Notes under the pieces: model-generated
Told to the model about the DNA's origin: nothing
Databases searched by the model: none
What the model saw: only the letters and a program-made list of their open reading frames with translations
Made by a program: the position numbers and the translations under genes
Shown: positions 9,959 to 19,605 of the stretch, piece by piece
How positions within the stretch are numbered: position 1 is the stretch's first letter
How the letters are laid out: every line of letters starts with the position of its first letter
Source of the DNA: Dysgonomonas sp. HDW5A
GTDB taxonomy: Bacteria > Bacteroidota > Bacteroidia > Bacteroidales > Dysgonomonadaceae
Length of the DNA stretch: 64,000 bases
Reading direction: 5' to 3'
Assembly: GCF_011299555.1 (NCBI RefSeq)
Contig: NZ_CP049857.1
Span: 3,472,001 to 3,536,000, forward strand

Positions 9959-10378
9959 TTATTTTTTTTCTTTGAGAAGATCTCTGATCTCAGCAAGTAA
10001 AACTTCTTCTTTGGATGGGGCAGGAGGGGCTGCCGGTACTTCTTCTTTCTTATTCTGAAGACTGTTCATTCCTTTAATAACAAAGAATATAGCAGTTGAT
10101 ATAATAACAAAGTTGATAACCATCTGTATGAAGTTGCCATAATTGAGGCTAACTGCCGGTAGTGCAGTTCCGGCCCCATTCACAGAAGCTTCTTTTATAA
10201 CGAATTTTAAATCTGAAAAATTTACACCATTAAGAAGTACTCCGATCGGAGGCATAATAACATCATTCACAAGTGAATTTACAATCTGCCCGAATGCTCC
10301 GCCGACTATTACCCCGACTGCCATATCGACCACATTACCACGCATCATGAATGCTTTAAGCTCTTTTATTATTGCCAT
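9959..10378 (-). CDS. mscL: Large-conductance mechanosensitive channel MscL
   Basis: This 139-residue inner-membrane channel opens under membrane tension and releases solutes after osmotic downshock. The sequence is unmistakable: [20 protein letters not shown] at the N-terminus, then TM1 with [25 protein letters not shown], a short periplasmic loop, TM2 (about residues 80-103: [19 protein letters not shown]) and a cytoplasmic C-terminal helix ending [17 protein letters not shown]. The length is normal for the family. It is monocistronic as far as can be seen: the upstream gene ends 64 bases away and the lipoprotein gene follows after 160 bases. Confidence 0.97.
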   Translation of the reverse strand: MAIIKELKAFMMRGNVVDMAVGVIVGGAFGQIVNSLVNDVIMPPIGVLLNGVNFSDLKFVIKEASVNGAGTALPAVSLNYGNFIQMVINFVIISTAIFFVIKGMNSLQNKKEEVPAAPPAPSKEEVLLAEIRDLLKEKK

Positions 10379-10442
10379 GTTTATTGTTTTATTAGTTATA
10401 CTTTCTCATTATAAGTGTTGATTGTATAACATTGATAAGTTA

Positions 10443-11762
10443 TTAATTGTTTAATAAGATTTCTATTTTCTTCTCACCGTCTTCCGTATAAGTTTTGATG
10501 TAAGTTTGGCCTTTAGCCATTTTTTGTATCAGAAAATAATTAGTCAAGTATTCCGGATAAAATTCTTGTATATTATTACTGAAAAATAAAGATATTGTTT
10601 GTGGACTTATATTTATAGGATCAAAAGCTGTCTTTATTTTATACTGTCCATTTTCTTTAAGATACTGAACCAAAGTTTCTCTGTCAGCAGAGACCAAAAG
10701 ATAGTTTTTATAGAAAGAGAGATAGACTGGTGAGTTATGATGAAAAACCTCACGTCCCATTTGTTCTGACGTCATATAGATATGCTGATTACCCAAAACG
10801 ACATCTCTGGTACTAAATTTTCTTTGGATATAGTTTACTTCCAGTTTATTTAAATGATTGTAGATATCAAAACGATCCTGCATATATTTTAGTGCGTATA
10901 TGGGGGATTTCTGATTTTTATTTAGTATAAAACCATATGATGGTGCATTAAACAGACATATAAGCGAACTTGATATACTTGCCGCGTCTGTATTTATAGT
11001 ATATGAGATTAGAGAATCGGGAAATATAGAATAATCAATAGCTATACTGTCATTTTCGGAAGTAACCTCATTAGGCCAGTTGTCTGAAAATGTATTATTT
11101 GTAAAACCGGCCAATTCCATTTGATTTCCTTCTAAATCGATATTAAAGGCCGTAAAAAATGTGCTGTTATTAAAATAGAGATTTGCATCATAGCTGGTTT
11201 TTATTTTCTTAGCTATTTCGGCTGCTTGTTTTTTACTGAATATATTATTGGAAGCATCGGTATCAACAAAACTTTCTAATAAAGTGTAATTGTATCCACC
11301 TATGAAAAACCCCTGATAAAACATGCAAGAAAAAAAACGGTTGTCATTTGCCGGATAAAAGAGAATCTTAACATCTTTATATATTCTAACCTTGGGGGCG
11401 AAAGACGGGAATAAGGTATTCTTCAATAGTGATCTAATTCTCGACTCTTGTTCGCTGGTTACTTTACTTATTATATATAAGTCTTTTTTATGCTCAGCAA
11501 TTAATATAGGATAAGTGAGAGAGCCTTCGGCAGAGAATATTATATCTTCAAGTTCAGGAAAAGAAACAGTGAATGCTTTTAAACTCTTTTCTTTGTTGAT
11601 TTGTAATATACCTGTTACTTCGGATGGAATATGAGTGTAGATATCTGTTTCAAATACTCCCTTATCATGGCTAAGTTTTTGAAACATAACGATGCCAATT
11701 GTTATTATTACAATAACTAATAAAGATAAAAGGCTTATTTTTACTCCGGATTTTATTCGCAT
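10443..11762 (-). CDS. Membrane-anchored protein of unknown function
   Basis: This 439-residue protein has one N-terminal transmembrane segment (about residues 9-27, ISLLSLLVIVIITIGIVMF) and a large domain predicted to lie outside the cytoplasm. I do not recognise a family. The domain has segments such as IPSEVTGILQINKEKS near the start and PVYLSFYKNYLLVSADRETLVQYL near the end. This layout, where a protein measures or compares repeated hydrophobic strands, recalls DUF3352-type proteins, but the match is too weak to call. It is transcribed divergently from the GldF-GldG fusion and the two promoters lie close together, so co-regulation is possible. It has no hallmark catalytic motif. Confidence 0.7.
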   Translation of the reverse strand: MRIKSGVKISLLSLLVIVIITIGIVMFQKLSHDKGVFETDIYTHIPSEVTGILQINKEKSLKAFTVSFPELEDIIFSAEGSLTYPILIAEHKKDLYIISKVTSEQESRIRSLLKNTLFPSFAPKVRIYKDVKILFYPANDNRFFSCMFYQGFFIGGYNYTLLESFVDTDASNNIFSKKQAAEIAKKIKTSYDANLYFNNSTFFTAFNIDLEGNQMELAGFTNNTFSDNWPNEVTSENDSIAIDYSIFPDSLISYTINTDAASISSSLICLFNAPSYGFILNKNQKSPIYALKYMQDRFDIYNHLNKLEVNYIQRKFSTRDVVLGNQHIYMTSEQMGREVFHHNSPVYLSFYKNYLLVSADRETLVQYLKENGQYKIKTAFDPINISPQTISLFFSNNIQEFYPEYLTNYFLIQKMAKGQTYIKTYTEDGEKKIEILLNN

Positions 11763-11843
11763 ATATTAAACGAGGTATCAGACTTAATTGGTAACCTCTA
11801 TTAATTACTAATAATTATTTTATTGTACTAAATTGGCTAATTA

Positions 11844-11851
11844 CAAAGATA
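11844..11851 (-). promoter_or_regulatory. -7 box of the 439-residue membrane protein
   Basis: The minus strand reads TATCTTTG, a full TAnnTTTG match, 82 bases before the start codon. It is back to back with the gldFG-side box at 11920. Confidence 0.45.
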
Positions 11852-11919
11852 TAGTAATATTTCTTTAGATTTAACTTCTATACATAACAAAAAGGCATCA
11901 TTATAGTTTATCGATTGTA

Positions 11920-11927
11920 TATCTTTG
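11920..11927 (+). promoter_or_regulatory. -7 box upstream of the GldF-GldG fusion gene
   Basis: TATCTTTG matches TAnnTTTG 90 bases before the start codon. No -33 box at good spacing is visible. Confidence 0.45.
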
Positions 11928-12016
11928 TGGTTATAAGGTTCGGAGATATTATTGTTGATAGTCAATATTTAGAATAGCGGATAGGTAGCAAGTAATGTTT
12001 AAAAGGTAGATTTCGG

Positions 12017-14434
12017 ATGAGAGTTTTGATACGAAAAGAATTGATTTCCATACTATGCTCAGGTATAGGATTATTTTTTGCACTGATTTTTTTACTTGCA
12101 AACGGATTGATGCTTTGGCTTTTTGAGGGTAATTTCAATATTCTGGATATTGGTTATGCCAGTTTAGATAAATTCTTCAGTCTTTCATCTATACTTCTTT
12201 TACTTCTTATTCCTGCATTAACAATGCGTCTTATTGCTGAAGAAAAGCGGACTCGTACTTTAGATATGCTTCGTTCGCGTCCTATAAGCGTTTCCCGAAT
12301 TGTATGGAGTAAATGGATATCTGCTTTAATTTTTGTGATTATAGTGATATTACCCACTCTCATATATGTTTATACTTTATCAGCTCTAAGTAATTCGGTC
12401 GGAACTCTTGATATTGGGGTTATACTTTTATCGTATGTGTCATTAATATGTTTGTCAGGAGTTTTTATCGCTCTGGGGATATTTGCTTCATCTCTTTCAC
12501 AGAATCAAATTGTATCATTTATACTAGCTTTGCTTTTAAACTTTATAGTATATTTTGGTTTCGACTTGTTGAGTACCATATTCCAAACGGGAAGTACTAG
12601 GGTATTTATTGCTTCATGCGGCTTGTACCATCATATAATACAAATACAAAGAGGAGTTGTTACGATTGGTAATATATGGATATTTATTAATTATATTCTT
12701 ATTGCATATTTGATAACTATTTGTATTCTGACCCTTAACAATAAAAATGTAAAAAAAAGACTATTGACTTTTGGAATAGGTCTTTTAGGACTTAATATTA
12801 TAATACTTTTCTTGCCAAATACTCAGCTTGATCTAACTCTGGATAAAAGGTATACAATTGGTGATTATTCGAAGGAACTTGTTTCTACGATTGCAGATAA
12901 TAGTACTGCTAAAGTAAAAATAAATGTGTATCTGGAGGGAAACTTGAATTATGGTTTTCAGCGTCTGCGGAATGCTACAAATCAATTCTTAATTGATCTG
13001 AATCGTTATGCAGATTATAAAATGGATATTTCTTTTATTGATCCTTCATCACTGCATATTTCAAGAGAAGAACTTCCTGAATATATGGCTAAGCATGAAA
13101 TGCCATCGGTTATGCTCAATGAAGTTGATAGGGATGGAAAGGTTAGTAAACAACTGATTTATCCTTATGCGGAAGTGATTGTGAATCAAGATACTCTGCA
13201 AGTCCCTTTATTAAAGAATATAAAAGGGAATACTGCAGAAGAAAATTTGACTGCTTCTATTGTTAATCTTGAGTTTCAATTTATAGATGCTTTACGCCTC
13301 TTACTGAGAAGTGAACCTCAGGCTATTGCTTTTATAGAGGGACACGGAGAATTACCTCGTGCTTATGTGTATGATGCCGAAGAAGCTTTGGCGAAGTATT
13401 TCTTTGTTAATAGGGGACAAATAGGAAACGACCCATCTGTATTGAACGATTTTAAGGTGGTTATTATTGCAGGACCTACACAACGGTATTCGGAAACTGA
13501 AAAGTATATCCTAGACCAATACTTGATGAAGGGCGGGCGTATTCTCTGGCTCATTGACGGAGCTTATGTTTCTTTAGACGACTTGGCTAATAAAGGACAA
13601 TCTGCCAGTATGAAGAATGAGACATCTCTGGATGATCTTCTTTTTACTTATGGGGTGCGTATAGAACCTAATTTTATACAGGATTCTCAGTCCTCGCAAA
13701 TATTAGTGCAAAACCATTCAGATGCACAACCTGTAAGTATTCCTTGGTATTATTCACCTTTGTTGCTGCCATCGTTTGACAATATAATAACTAAAGACAT
13801 TACAGACGTAAAAGCTGCATTTGTGAGTAGTATTGATTTATTAAATAAATCGAAGTTGGCAGCTAAAACTATTCTTTTGACAACTTCTCAACATAGTCGT
13901 ATTATTCCTGTACCGGAAATGATAACTTTTGATGTAGAACACATTCAATCGGATGCAAACTACTTTAAAGACTCATTTCTTCCGATTGCTGTGGCATTGG
14001 AAGGTAAATTTCAATCCGCTTTCAATAATCGGCTAATACCCGATAGTGTCAATCAGCAAAATCATAAAATGCAGATTGAGAGTGTAGACACTAAAATGAT
14101 TGTTGTAGCCTCGTCCGATATTATAAAGAATGAAATAATAGGAGAGGGCGATGATTCCGAAGTGTTGCCTATGGGGTATGATCGGATATCAGGACGTAGA
14201 TACGGTAATAGGGATTTTATTGTCAATGCAGTTAACTGGCTTGCAAATGATGACGGTTGGATGGAACTTCGCTCGAAAACACAGAAGTTGAATTTATTGG
14301 ATAAGAGACTAATTTACGAAAGTAGAACTAAATATACAATTTTAAATATAGTATTTCCTTTATGTTTTATCATCTTGATTTTGGGAGGTGTTACTTTATG
14401 GCGTCGTTATAAGTATACTCGTAAATTATTATAA
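12017..14434 (+). CDS. GldF-GldG type fusion: ABC-2 permease plus auxiliary periplasmic domain
   Basis: This 805-residue inner-membrane protein combines two parts that are separate in gliding Flavobacteria. Residues 1-240 are an ABC-2 permease with six hydrophobic segments and the cytoplasmic EEKRTRTLDMLRSRPIS loop, like GldF. After another TM (about 248-266) comes a GldG-like auxiliary domain (about 275-775) containing VKINVYLEGNLNYGFQRLRN, IAFIEGHGELP and FVLNAVNWL-type segments (here FIVNAVNWLANDDG), with a closing TM at 777-797. The gene is single; the ATPase partner (GldA-like) is not in this window. Bacteroidales that do not glide also carry this system, so a role in gliding cannot be assumed; export of an envelope component is more likely. 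The ATG start follows a short AT-rich leader. Confidence 0.88.
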   Translation: MRVLIRKELISILCSGIGLFFALIFLLANGLMLWLFEGNFNILDIGYASLDKFFSLSSILLLLLIPALTMRLIAEEKRTRTLDMLRSRPISVSRIVWSKWISALIFVIIVILPTLIYVYTLSALSNSVGTLDIGVILLSYVSLICLSGVFIALGIFASSLSQNQIVSFILALLLNFIVYFGFDLLSTIFQTGSTRVFIASCGLYHHIIQIQRGVVTIGNIWIFINYILIAYLITICILTLNNKNVKKRLLTFGIGLLGLNIIILFLPNTQLDLTLDKRYTIGDYSKELVSTIADNSTAKVKINVYLEGNLNYGFQRLRNATNQFLIDLNRYADYKMDISFIDPSSLHISREELPEYMAKHEMPSVMLNEVDRDGKVSKQLIYPYAEVIVNQDTLQVPLLKNIKGNTAEENLTASIVNLEFQFIDALRLLLRSEPQAIAFIEGHGELPRAYVYDAEEALAKYFFVNRGQIGNDPSVLNDFKVVIIAGPTQRYSETEKYILDQYLMKGGRILWLIDGAYVSLDDLANKGQSASMKNETSLDDLLFTYGVRIEPNFIQDSQSSQILVQNHSDAQPVSIPWYYSPLLLPSFDNIITKDITDVKAAFVSSIDLLNKSKLAAKTILLTTSQHSRIIPVPEMITFDVEHIQSDANYFKDSFLPIAVALEGKFQSAFNNRLIPDSVNQQNHKMQIESVDTKMIVVASSDIIKNEIIGEGDDSEVLPMGYDRISGRRYGNRDFIVNAVNWLANDDGWMELRSKTQKLNLLDKRLIYESRTKYTILNIVFPLCFIILILGGVTLWRRYKYTRKLL

Positions 14435-14436
14435 AA

Positions 14437-14468
14437 AAAAGAAAGTCCCGATTAAGAGGCTTTCTTTT
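14437..14468. terminator. Terminator between gldFG-like gene and nitroreductase
   Basis: An 11-base stem (AAAAGAAAGTC with GGCTTTCTTTT, one wobble pair) with A/T runs on both flanks sits between two convergent genes. Confidence 0.7.
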
Positions 14469-14501
14469 GTGATTATATGTTATTCTAAAAGATATAAAAC
14501 C

Positions 14502-15104
14502 TTATTTAAATACCAATACTCTTTTGTCCAAAGGTGAGAATTCTTTTTCTCCCGGTTCTTGAAGGGGAGTACCAAATGGCATTTGAGCTATTAGTTTCCA
14601 GTTAGAATCCAGATTCCATGTTTTAGCAACTTCTTCGTCTATTAATGGATTATAATGTTGTAATGAAGCTCCTAATCCGGCATCTTCTAACATATTCCAT
14701 ATGGCAAATTGATGCATTCCTGCTGTATGTTGTGACCATTTAGGGAAATTATCGCTGTATGATGGAAATTGTTTTTGTAAGCCTTCTACTACTGCCTGGT
14801 CTTCGAAATATAAGATTGTTCCATACCCTGCAGCAAAACAACCATCAATTTTATCTTCTGTTGCTTTGAAATCCTTTTCAGGTACAATTTTTCTCAATGT
14901 TTCTTTTACAATACTCCATAGTTTAAGGTGATTGTCTCCAAGTAATAAAACAACCCTTGTTGATTGAGAATTGAATGCGGATGGTACATGTAGTACTGCA
15001 TATTCCACAATTTCTTGTATTTCTTTGTCTGAGATTGGAGAAGTGTTACTTATTGAATAATAAGTTCTGCGATGTTTAATTGTTTCTTTAAAATTACGAG
15101 CCAT
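14502..15104 (-). CDS. Nitroreductase-family FMN oxidoreductase (Frm2-like)
   Basis: This 200-residue cytoplasmic flavoprotein would use NAD(P)H to reduce nitro or quinone-like compounds; the natural substrate is unknown. The N-terminal KHRRTYYSISNTSPISDKE and PSAFNSQSTRVVLL segments hold the usual FMN-phosphate contacts (the Arg pair and the SAFNSQ loop), and the C-terminal half has HQFAIWNMLEDAGLGASLQHYNP. The length and the order of these blocks fit the compact Frm2/YhbA-like branch rather than NfsB. The gene has its own start region and is monocistronic: an unrelated hairpin at 15267 separates it from DUF805. Confidence 0.88.
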   Translation of the reverse strand: MARNFKETIKHRRTYYSISNTSPISDKEIQEIVEYAVLHVPSAFNSQSTRVVLLLGDNHLKLWSIVKETLRKIVPEKDFKATEDKIDGCFAAGYGTILYFEDQAVVEGLQKQFPSYSDNFPKWSQHTAGMHQFAIWNMLEDAGLGASLQHYNPLIDEEVAKTWNLDSNWKLIAQMPFGTPLQEPGEKEFSPLDKRVLVFK

Positions 15105-15266
15105 AATTGTTTATAATTTAGTTTATATATTAACAACGAGTCACTTTCTTTTGTTGTGTTTCAATGTGTCTTTTTAAGTATTGAAAATGCTTTCACTAAT
15201 TACATTTCCTATTGGTTTTTAATTAGCAGTGTAAATTTAGTTACACTATATGCAGTCATAATACAG

Positions 15267-15295
15267 AAAAAGCCCCTTTTTAAAAGGGGCTTTTT
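15267..15295 (-). terminator. Terminator of the DUF805 gene
   Basis: A GC-rich stem (AAAAAGCCCCTTTT with its complement) closes on a very small loop and ends in TTTTT on the minus strand. It is 33 bases past the stop of the DUF805 gene. Confidence 0.8.
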
Positions 15296-15327
15296 ACATA
15301 TTTCTTCAATATTTTAAACCATATGGT

Positions 15328-15687
15328 TTAGATATTTGATACTTCTTTAGGATTGGCTCCATACTCGTTTGATCCTGGAGTTCCGTCCTGAACTAAAAGA
15401 TAAAGAAGATAAAAGTTTGCAATTGGAACGATACCAAGTAGTAAAAACCAACCGCTTTTGCTAATATCGTGTAGTCTTCTTACACCTACGGCTAAACTAG
15501 GTACTAGTAATGCTAAACCTAAGATACTACCTACGATTTGCATTCCGATGATACTGTCAATAATACCAGCAACAATAGCTAGGATAATATAAACAAGGAT
15601 ATACATCCAGTATTCTTGTCTTCTTGCTCTGCCGTTAAAATCAGCATATTTGTTTTTTACTGCGTCTAGAAAGTAATTGAAATTCAT
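15328..15687 (-). CDS. DUF805 family inner-membrane protein
   Basis: This 119-residue membrane protein has the features of DUF805: an N-terminal YFLDAVKNKYADFNGRARRQEYW motif with the Arg-Arg-x-Glu-Tyr-Trp core, three or four hydrophobic segments (about residues 26-48, 50-70, 83-100) and the internal VRRLHDISKSGWFLLLGIVP block. The C-terminal DGTPGSNEYGANP motif is also typical. The function of the family is not known. It is transcribed alone, from a TAATTTTG box about 90 bases upstream. Confidence 0.9.
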   Translation of the reverse strand: MNFNYFLDAVKNKYADFNGRARRQEYWMYILVYIILAIVAGIIDSIIGMQIVGSILGLALLVPSLAVGVRRLHDISKSGWFLLLGIVPIANFYLLYLLVQDGTPGSNEYGANPKEVSNI

Positions 15688-15777
15688 AATTGTTTTATTT
15701 TTAAATAATTTGAAAATTGAATAACCTATTAAATTGTCCTGTTAAGAGCTTAATGTGTCATTTGACAAATTGCTTTG

Positions 15778-15785
15778 CAAAATTA
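15778..15785 (-). promoter_or_regulatory. -7 box of the DUF805 gene
   Basis: The minus strand reads TAATTTTG, matching TAnnTTTG. CAAA on the plus strand (TTTG on the minus) occurs at 15808-15811, a 22-base spacing, slightly above the usual 19-21. Confidence 0.45.
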
Positions 15786-15899
15786 ATGAATTTTATCATA
15801 CAAATATCAAATTAATGCTCCAATTTTTCACAATTATATATATCTTGTTGATTTATATATAGTTGTGTTTTGTTTAGTCTCTCTTGTTTAACAAATAGG

Positions 15900-16568
15900 T
15901 TATTTTCTTAACCAAACCTTAGTTATATCTCCTATTAACAATTGGTGATATCCTTTACCGCTTTTCTTGGCATCTTCTAAGAATTTTTTATCCTCAACTT
16001 CTTTCGCGTCAGCAGGATTAATTGTAGACTGTTGTATTAATTTACATTCTAAAACAAGAAAGGCTTCTTTGTAAGTTATATTTCCGGAAGGAGTATCCAC
16101 TTTAGTTAATTTCAATTCTTTCATTTTGTCAGAATCACGACCCGTTTTACTACCTAAGAAGAGTACTTGATCCTTGTATGCATCATCAAAAAAGGAAAAA
16201 GTATATCTTCCCTCTTTCTTTATTAATTCTAAGGTATAACGCCCTGCATTCAGCGTACACCAAGCAACCTGTTTTTCATATAATCTACCCCATCCACCCC
16301 AGCTGGCAGTCATCGAATTATATATACTATCCGTTCCGGCAGTAATTACAGAGTAGTTTTCACCTAATAATTTGAATATATTCTGATTGATATCTTTTGC
16401 ATCAATAGCTTTGAATAATTCATCGAAACTTTTGTTTGCTACATCGGCTGTAGTTGTAGATACAGTTGTGCTGTCGGTTGTTTGTTTATCAGCATTCTGT
16501 TCTTTTGAAGCGTTATTACATGATGATAGCAATACAACACTCACGAATAATAAAATAATCTTTTTCAT
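15900..16568 (-). CDS. Lipoprotein of unknown function
   Basis: This 222-residue lipoprotein has a standard signal peptide (MKKIILLFVSVVLLSSC, Cys 17) followed by an Asn-rich, then a Thr/Ser-rich linker (about residues 18-45), which would hold the globular domain away from the membrane. The globular part includes the blocks NQNIFKLLGENYSVITAG, TASWGGWGRLYEKQVAWC and VLFLGSKTGRDSDKM. That block order (SWGGxGxxxxxxVAWCxL) resembles flavin reductase-like or FMN-binding split-barrel proteins, in which W-G-G near the start and Gly-Ser-x-S/T-G-R/K-D later are common. This link is tentative and unusual for an exported lipoprotein. I see no operon partner: the AsmA gene begins 668 bases beyond, on the same strand, and reads towards it. 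Confidence 0.72.
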   Translation of the reverse strand: MKKIILLFVSVVLLSSCNNASKEQNADKQTTDSTTVSTTTADVANKSFDELFKAIDAKDINQNIFKLLGENYSVITAGTDSIYNSMTASWGGWGRLYEKQVAWCTLNAGRYTLELIKKEGRYTFSFFDDAYKDQVLFLGSKTGRDSDKMKELKLTKVDTPSGNITYKEAFLVLECKLIQQSTINPADAKEVEDKKFLEDAKKSGKGYHQLLIGDITKVWLRK

Positions 16569-16693
16569 CTTTTTATAATTTGTATATCAATTCATTAAAA
16601 TATTATGACTCTTCTATATTTACTGACTTTTCAATTTGCGGTAAGTATCGATTTCTTACCATACTTTTCAAAGCAATAAATAGGGAAGATGTA

Positions 16694-19420
16694 TTATTGA
16701 GCTTCTAGTTTCTTGATTTGTACCTCAGCCTCATCAGTAAATTTTTTGCCATTCTTTTTTGCTTCTGATACAAGTTGCTCTGCCGCTTTTTGTGCAGCAA
16801 GTTTAGCTAATGCTCCTTTAGGTTCGGCAGCACTAACAAGTTGTTGTCCTCGTTTTTGTGCTTCCTCTACTAATTTATCATTGGCTGTTTTAGCATCATC
16901 GCGAAGTTTTTGGATTTGTTTTGCTTTTTCTTCTCCGGCTTTGGCTGTTAGATCCTCTTGTTTATCGCTTGCACTTCCTCCTAATAACTTACCGACTGTG
17001 TCGCCTGTTAATAGATTTCCTATGAGGCTTTTGGTATCAACTCCAATTTTAGGGTCGCTAAATGTGCCTCCTATAGTAATTGGAATATTACTTAAATAAG
17101 CATTCGCCATTGATTTCGGTAAGGTAATAGATCCCTTATAATTGATAGATTGGTCTAACCCTGTTGTGCCTTCAAGATTTAGCTTTCCTCCGTCTCCTAT
17201 ACCAATACTGAATGGTTTTGTATTAATTTTACCATCGTTGATGGTAAATGGAATACTTACATCTTTTGCAGAGAACGATTTAAGAGCATCAGTTTTGAGA
17301 CTTGATGATAATTTGTTTAAAGCCTCTACGCCTTCTACTTGCACATCATTAGCTTGTAAAACGCCACTGGCGGTTAGTCCGCTTAGCATTTGCAATAAGT
17401 TGTCACTCATCGATGCATTCATATTCATACTCATTGAATAATTGCCCAATACTTTATCAAATACAGGTGCAAATTTCTGAATAGATTCTACCGACTTGAA
17501 TGTTTCGGCAAAAGAAGCTTTATTGATGTTTGCATTCAATGTTACTTTCGGATTTTTGGGGTCAATAGCTGTGCTGTATGATCCCGTAACTTTGGCTGTT
17601 CCGCCTAACGCATTTCCTGTTACATCCTGCATGGTTATTGTACCGTCTTTTACAGTTATAGCTCCTTTTAGGTTGGTAATGTCGACTTTTTCGTACACAA
17701 CGTGCTTCATATCTGCATTTAGTGCAAAATTAAGATTTGTCGGAACTACAAAATTTTCAGATGATTGATTTGAAGATGTTGTTGGAGTTGCATCTGTAGG
17801 ACTCTGTTGACTCCCACCGGCTGCGGCTGTACTTTCTCCCATAAAATCGTTGAGATTGAAGTAATTCGATTTTAGAGTAAGCTGACCTTTTAATGTTTGA
17901 TCTTTTAGAGCATAAGCTATAAAATTTTCGAGACGTCCTGTTGCTGAGATATCATTCTTTCCGATTTTTACATCTAATGATGATAGGTTCACATATTGCG
18001 GTGTGAACCCTAGCTCTGCATTATTGATAACAATATCTTGCATATCGCTGGATTTGTACATCATGTTATTCATTTTCAAAGCTCCACTTGCATGTACATT
18101 TTGATATTGCTCTTTCTCAATAGCCGACATTCGTGCTGCGATATCAAGATCCGCAGTAAGCTTTCCGTTTAGTTCCGTTCCTTTATCTAGAGGATATACT
18201 TCTTTGATCACTGCTAAATCAATTATTCCCTTCATATGAGCTTTGAGGTTGGGATCACTCATTGGAGTCTGAATGTTCAGGCTGGCAGCGAATGGATTGC
18301 CTGCCATCGTAAAATTAAATTTACTGATGTCGATGATTGTATTATCAAAAGAACCGCCTTTATTACTGATACCCATTTCTACATTAATATTATCCACTGA
18401 TTTGGGTAATGATGGATATTGAAACATGGCATTATTGATGAGTAGTTTGAAGTCAAACGCCGGATATTGTTCACCTTGCATGAGGCCTTTTATAAATCCA
18501 TCCATAGAAGCTGTGCCCGAGGTTTTGATGTCTTTAAAATCTTCGGTATACATAGCCGGAAGTATCGACAGAATGTCTTTAAATTGTGTTTCGGGAGCTT
18601 TCAGTTTCAGGTCAAAATCCATTCCTTCTTCACCTACCATTGCTAAAGAACCGTCAATAGACGCTTTTACGTCATTTAATTGTAGGTCGCTTTCTACAAA
18701 CGTAAACTTGATTTTTTCCATATCAGCATCAACAGTTGCATTGGCCAATCCTTTTATTTTAGACAGATAAGGTATTCCATCCATGATAAATGATACTTCG
18801 CCAATGGACGATTTTGTTTTCAGAGTCGTGTTATTTGCACTAAAATCACCTGATACTTCACCATTCCAATTGTTTAATATAACTTTCATATTGGATTGCT
18901 GATCATCATAGGTTACTTGACAATTATCCAGGGATACTTTTTGTAACTTGAGATTAAATGAAGAGGAGCTTCCTTCTTCATTACTATCGGCGGTTGGAGT
19001 AACTTCTGCTGAATCTACTTTAACTATGTCCCAATTGACACGGCCGTCAGTTAATACCTTGGCATATACAACTGCTCCGTTCATATTGATTTTTGATACT
19101 TCGTAGTTTCCCTTCAATACTTGCATTATATTCAAAGTAACATTCGCTGATTTGGCTTTGACTAAGGTATCTCCTGCAAAATCACCTATCCCGCTAAGAG
19201 ACATATCTTCAAGAGATAGTGTTATATTTGGGAAATTTGAAAAAATACTGACTCCAAAATCTTTTACATGTAGTTCCGCATTTAGATTTTTATTAGCAGC
19301 ATCAATCACCGCATCTTTGATCTTATCTTTAAAAAGAAATGGAATTGAAATCATAATTGCAAGAAGGAGTACGAAAACTCCGCCTCCTATTATCAAACCT
19401 TTTTTTACACCTTTTTTCAT
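16694..19420 (-). CDS. AsmA-family envelope protein with C-terminal helical tail
   Basis: This 908-residue protein is anchored by one N-terminal TM (about residues 9-29, GLIIGGGVFVLLLAIMISIPFLF) and otherwise periplasmic. AsmA proteins form long beta-groove structures thought to help move phospholipids between membranes or to assist outer-membrane assembly. The AsmA N-domain (about 30-150: LKVKSANVTLNIMQVLKGNYEVSKINM) and repeated C-terminal AsmA-2 segments are evident. It differs from simple AsmA in a charged coiled-coil tail at about residues 815-908, rich in Ala, Lys and Glu, after the last beta repeat. A Ser/Gln/Thr-rich linker lies at about residues 530-560. It is transcribed towards the 15900-16568 gene, from which it is separated by about 125 bases. 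Confidence 0.9.
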   Translation of the reverse strand: MKKGVKKGLIIGGGVFVLLLAIMISIPFLFKDKIKDAVIDAANKNLNAELHVKDFGVSIFSNFPNITLSLEDMSLSGIGDFAGDTLVKAKSANVTLNIMQVLKGNYEVSKINMNGAVVYAKVLTDGRVNWDIVKVDSAEVTPTADSNEEGSSSSFNLKLQKVSLDNCQVTYDDQQSNMKVILNNWNGEVSGDFSANNTTLKTKSSIGEVSFIMDGIPYLSKIKGLANATVDADMEKIKFTFVESDLQLNDVKASIDGSLAMVGEEGMDFDLKLKAPETQFKDILSILPAMYTEDFKDIKTSGTASMDGFIKGLMQGEQYPAFDFKLLINNAMFQYPSLPKSVDNINVEMGISNKGGSFDNTIIDISKFNFTMAGNPFAASLNIQTPMSDPNLKAHMKGIIDLAVIKEVYPLDKGTELNGKLTADLDIAARMSAIEKEQYQNVHASGALKMNNMMYKSSDMQDIVINNAELGFTPQYVNLSSLDVKIGKNDISATGRLENFIAYALKDQTLKGQLTLKSNYFNLNDFMGESTAAAGGSQQSPTDATPTTSSNQSSENFVVPTNLNFALNADMKHVVYEKVDITNLKGAITVKDGTITMQDVTGNALGGTAKVTGSYSTAIDPKNPKVTLNANINKASFAETFKSVESIQKFAPVFDKVLGNYSMSMNMNASMSDNLLQMLSGLTASGVLQANDVQVEGVEALNKLSSSLKTDALKSFSAKDVSIPFTINDGKINTKPFSIGIGDGGKLNLEGTTGLDQSINYKGSITLPKSMANAYLSNIPITIGGTFSDPKIGVDTKSLIGNLLTGDTVGKLLGGSASDKQEDLTAKAGEEKAKQIQKLRDDAKTANDKLVEEAQKRGQQLVSAAEPKGALAKLAAQKAAEQLVSEAKKNGKKFTDEAEVQIKKLEAQ

Positions 19421-19556
19421 TTTTTCTGTTAGTTGTTTTTATTGGGGCTAAAGTTAAATCTTTAGTTTACTACAATTGTAAGGATAATTGTTAATGTATA
19501 TGAATGTATTTTGGTATAATGGAGTTGGAGTGTTCTGAAAAAAGATGAATTTTTAT

Positions 19557-19564
19557 TAATTTTG
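19557..19564 (+). promoter_or_regulatory. -7 box upstream of the coiled-coil secreted protein
   Basis: TAATTTTG matches TAnnTTTG 42 bases before the start codon at 19606. Confidence 0.4.
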
Positions 19565-19605
19565 TTTTCGAAATGTTTATGAAAAATAATGAAAAATAAC
19601 AAACT

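Noticed and set aside
16713-19451. Several 60-130-codon frames on the plus strand opposite the AsmA gene
   Set aside because: They are antisense shadows of a strongly coding gene and lack signal peptides, motifs or promoters.
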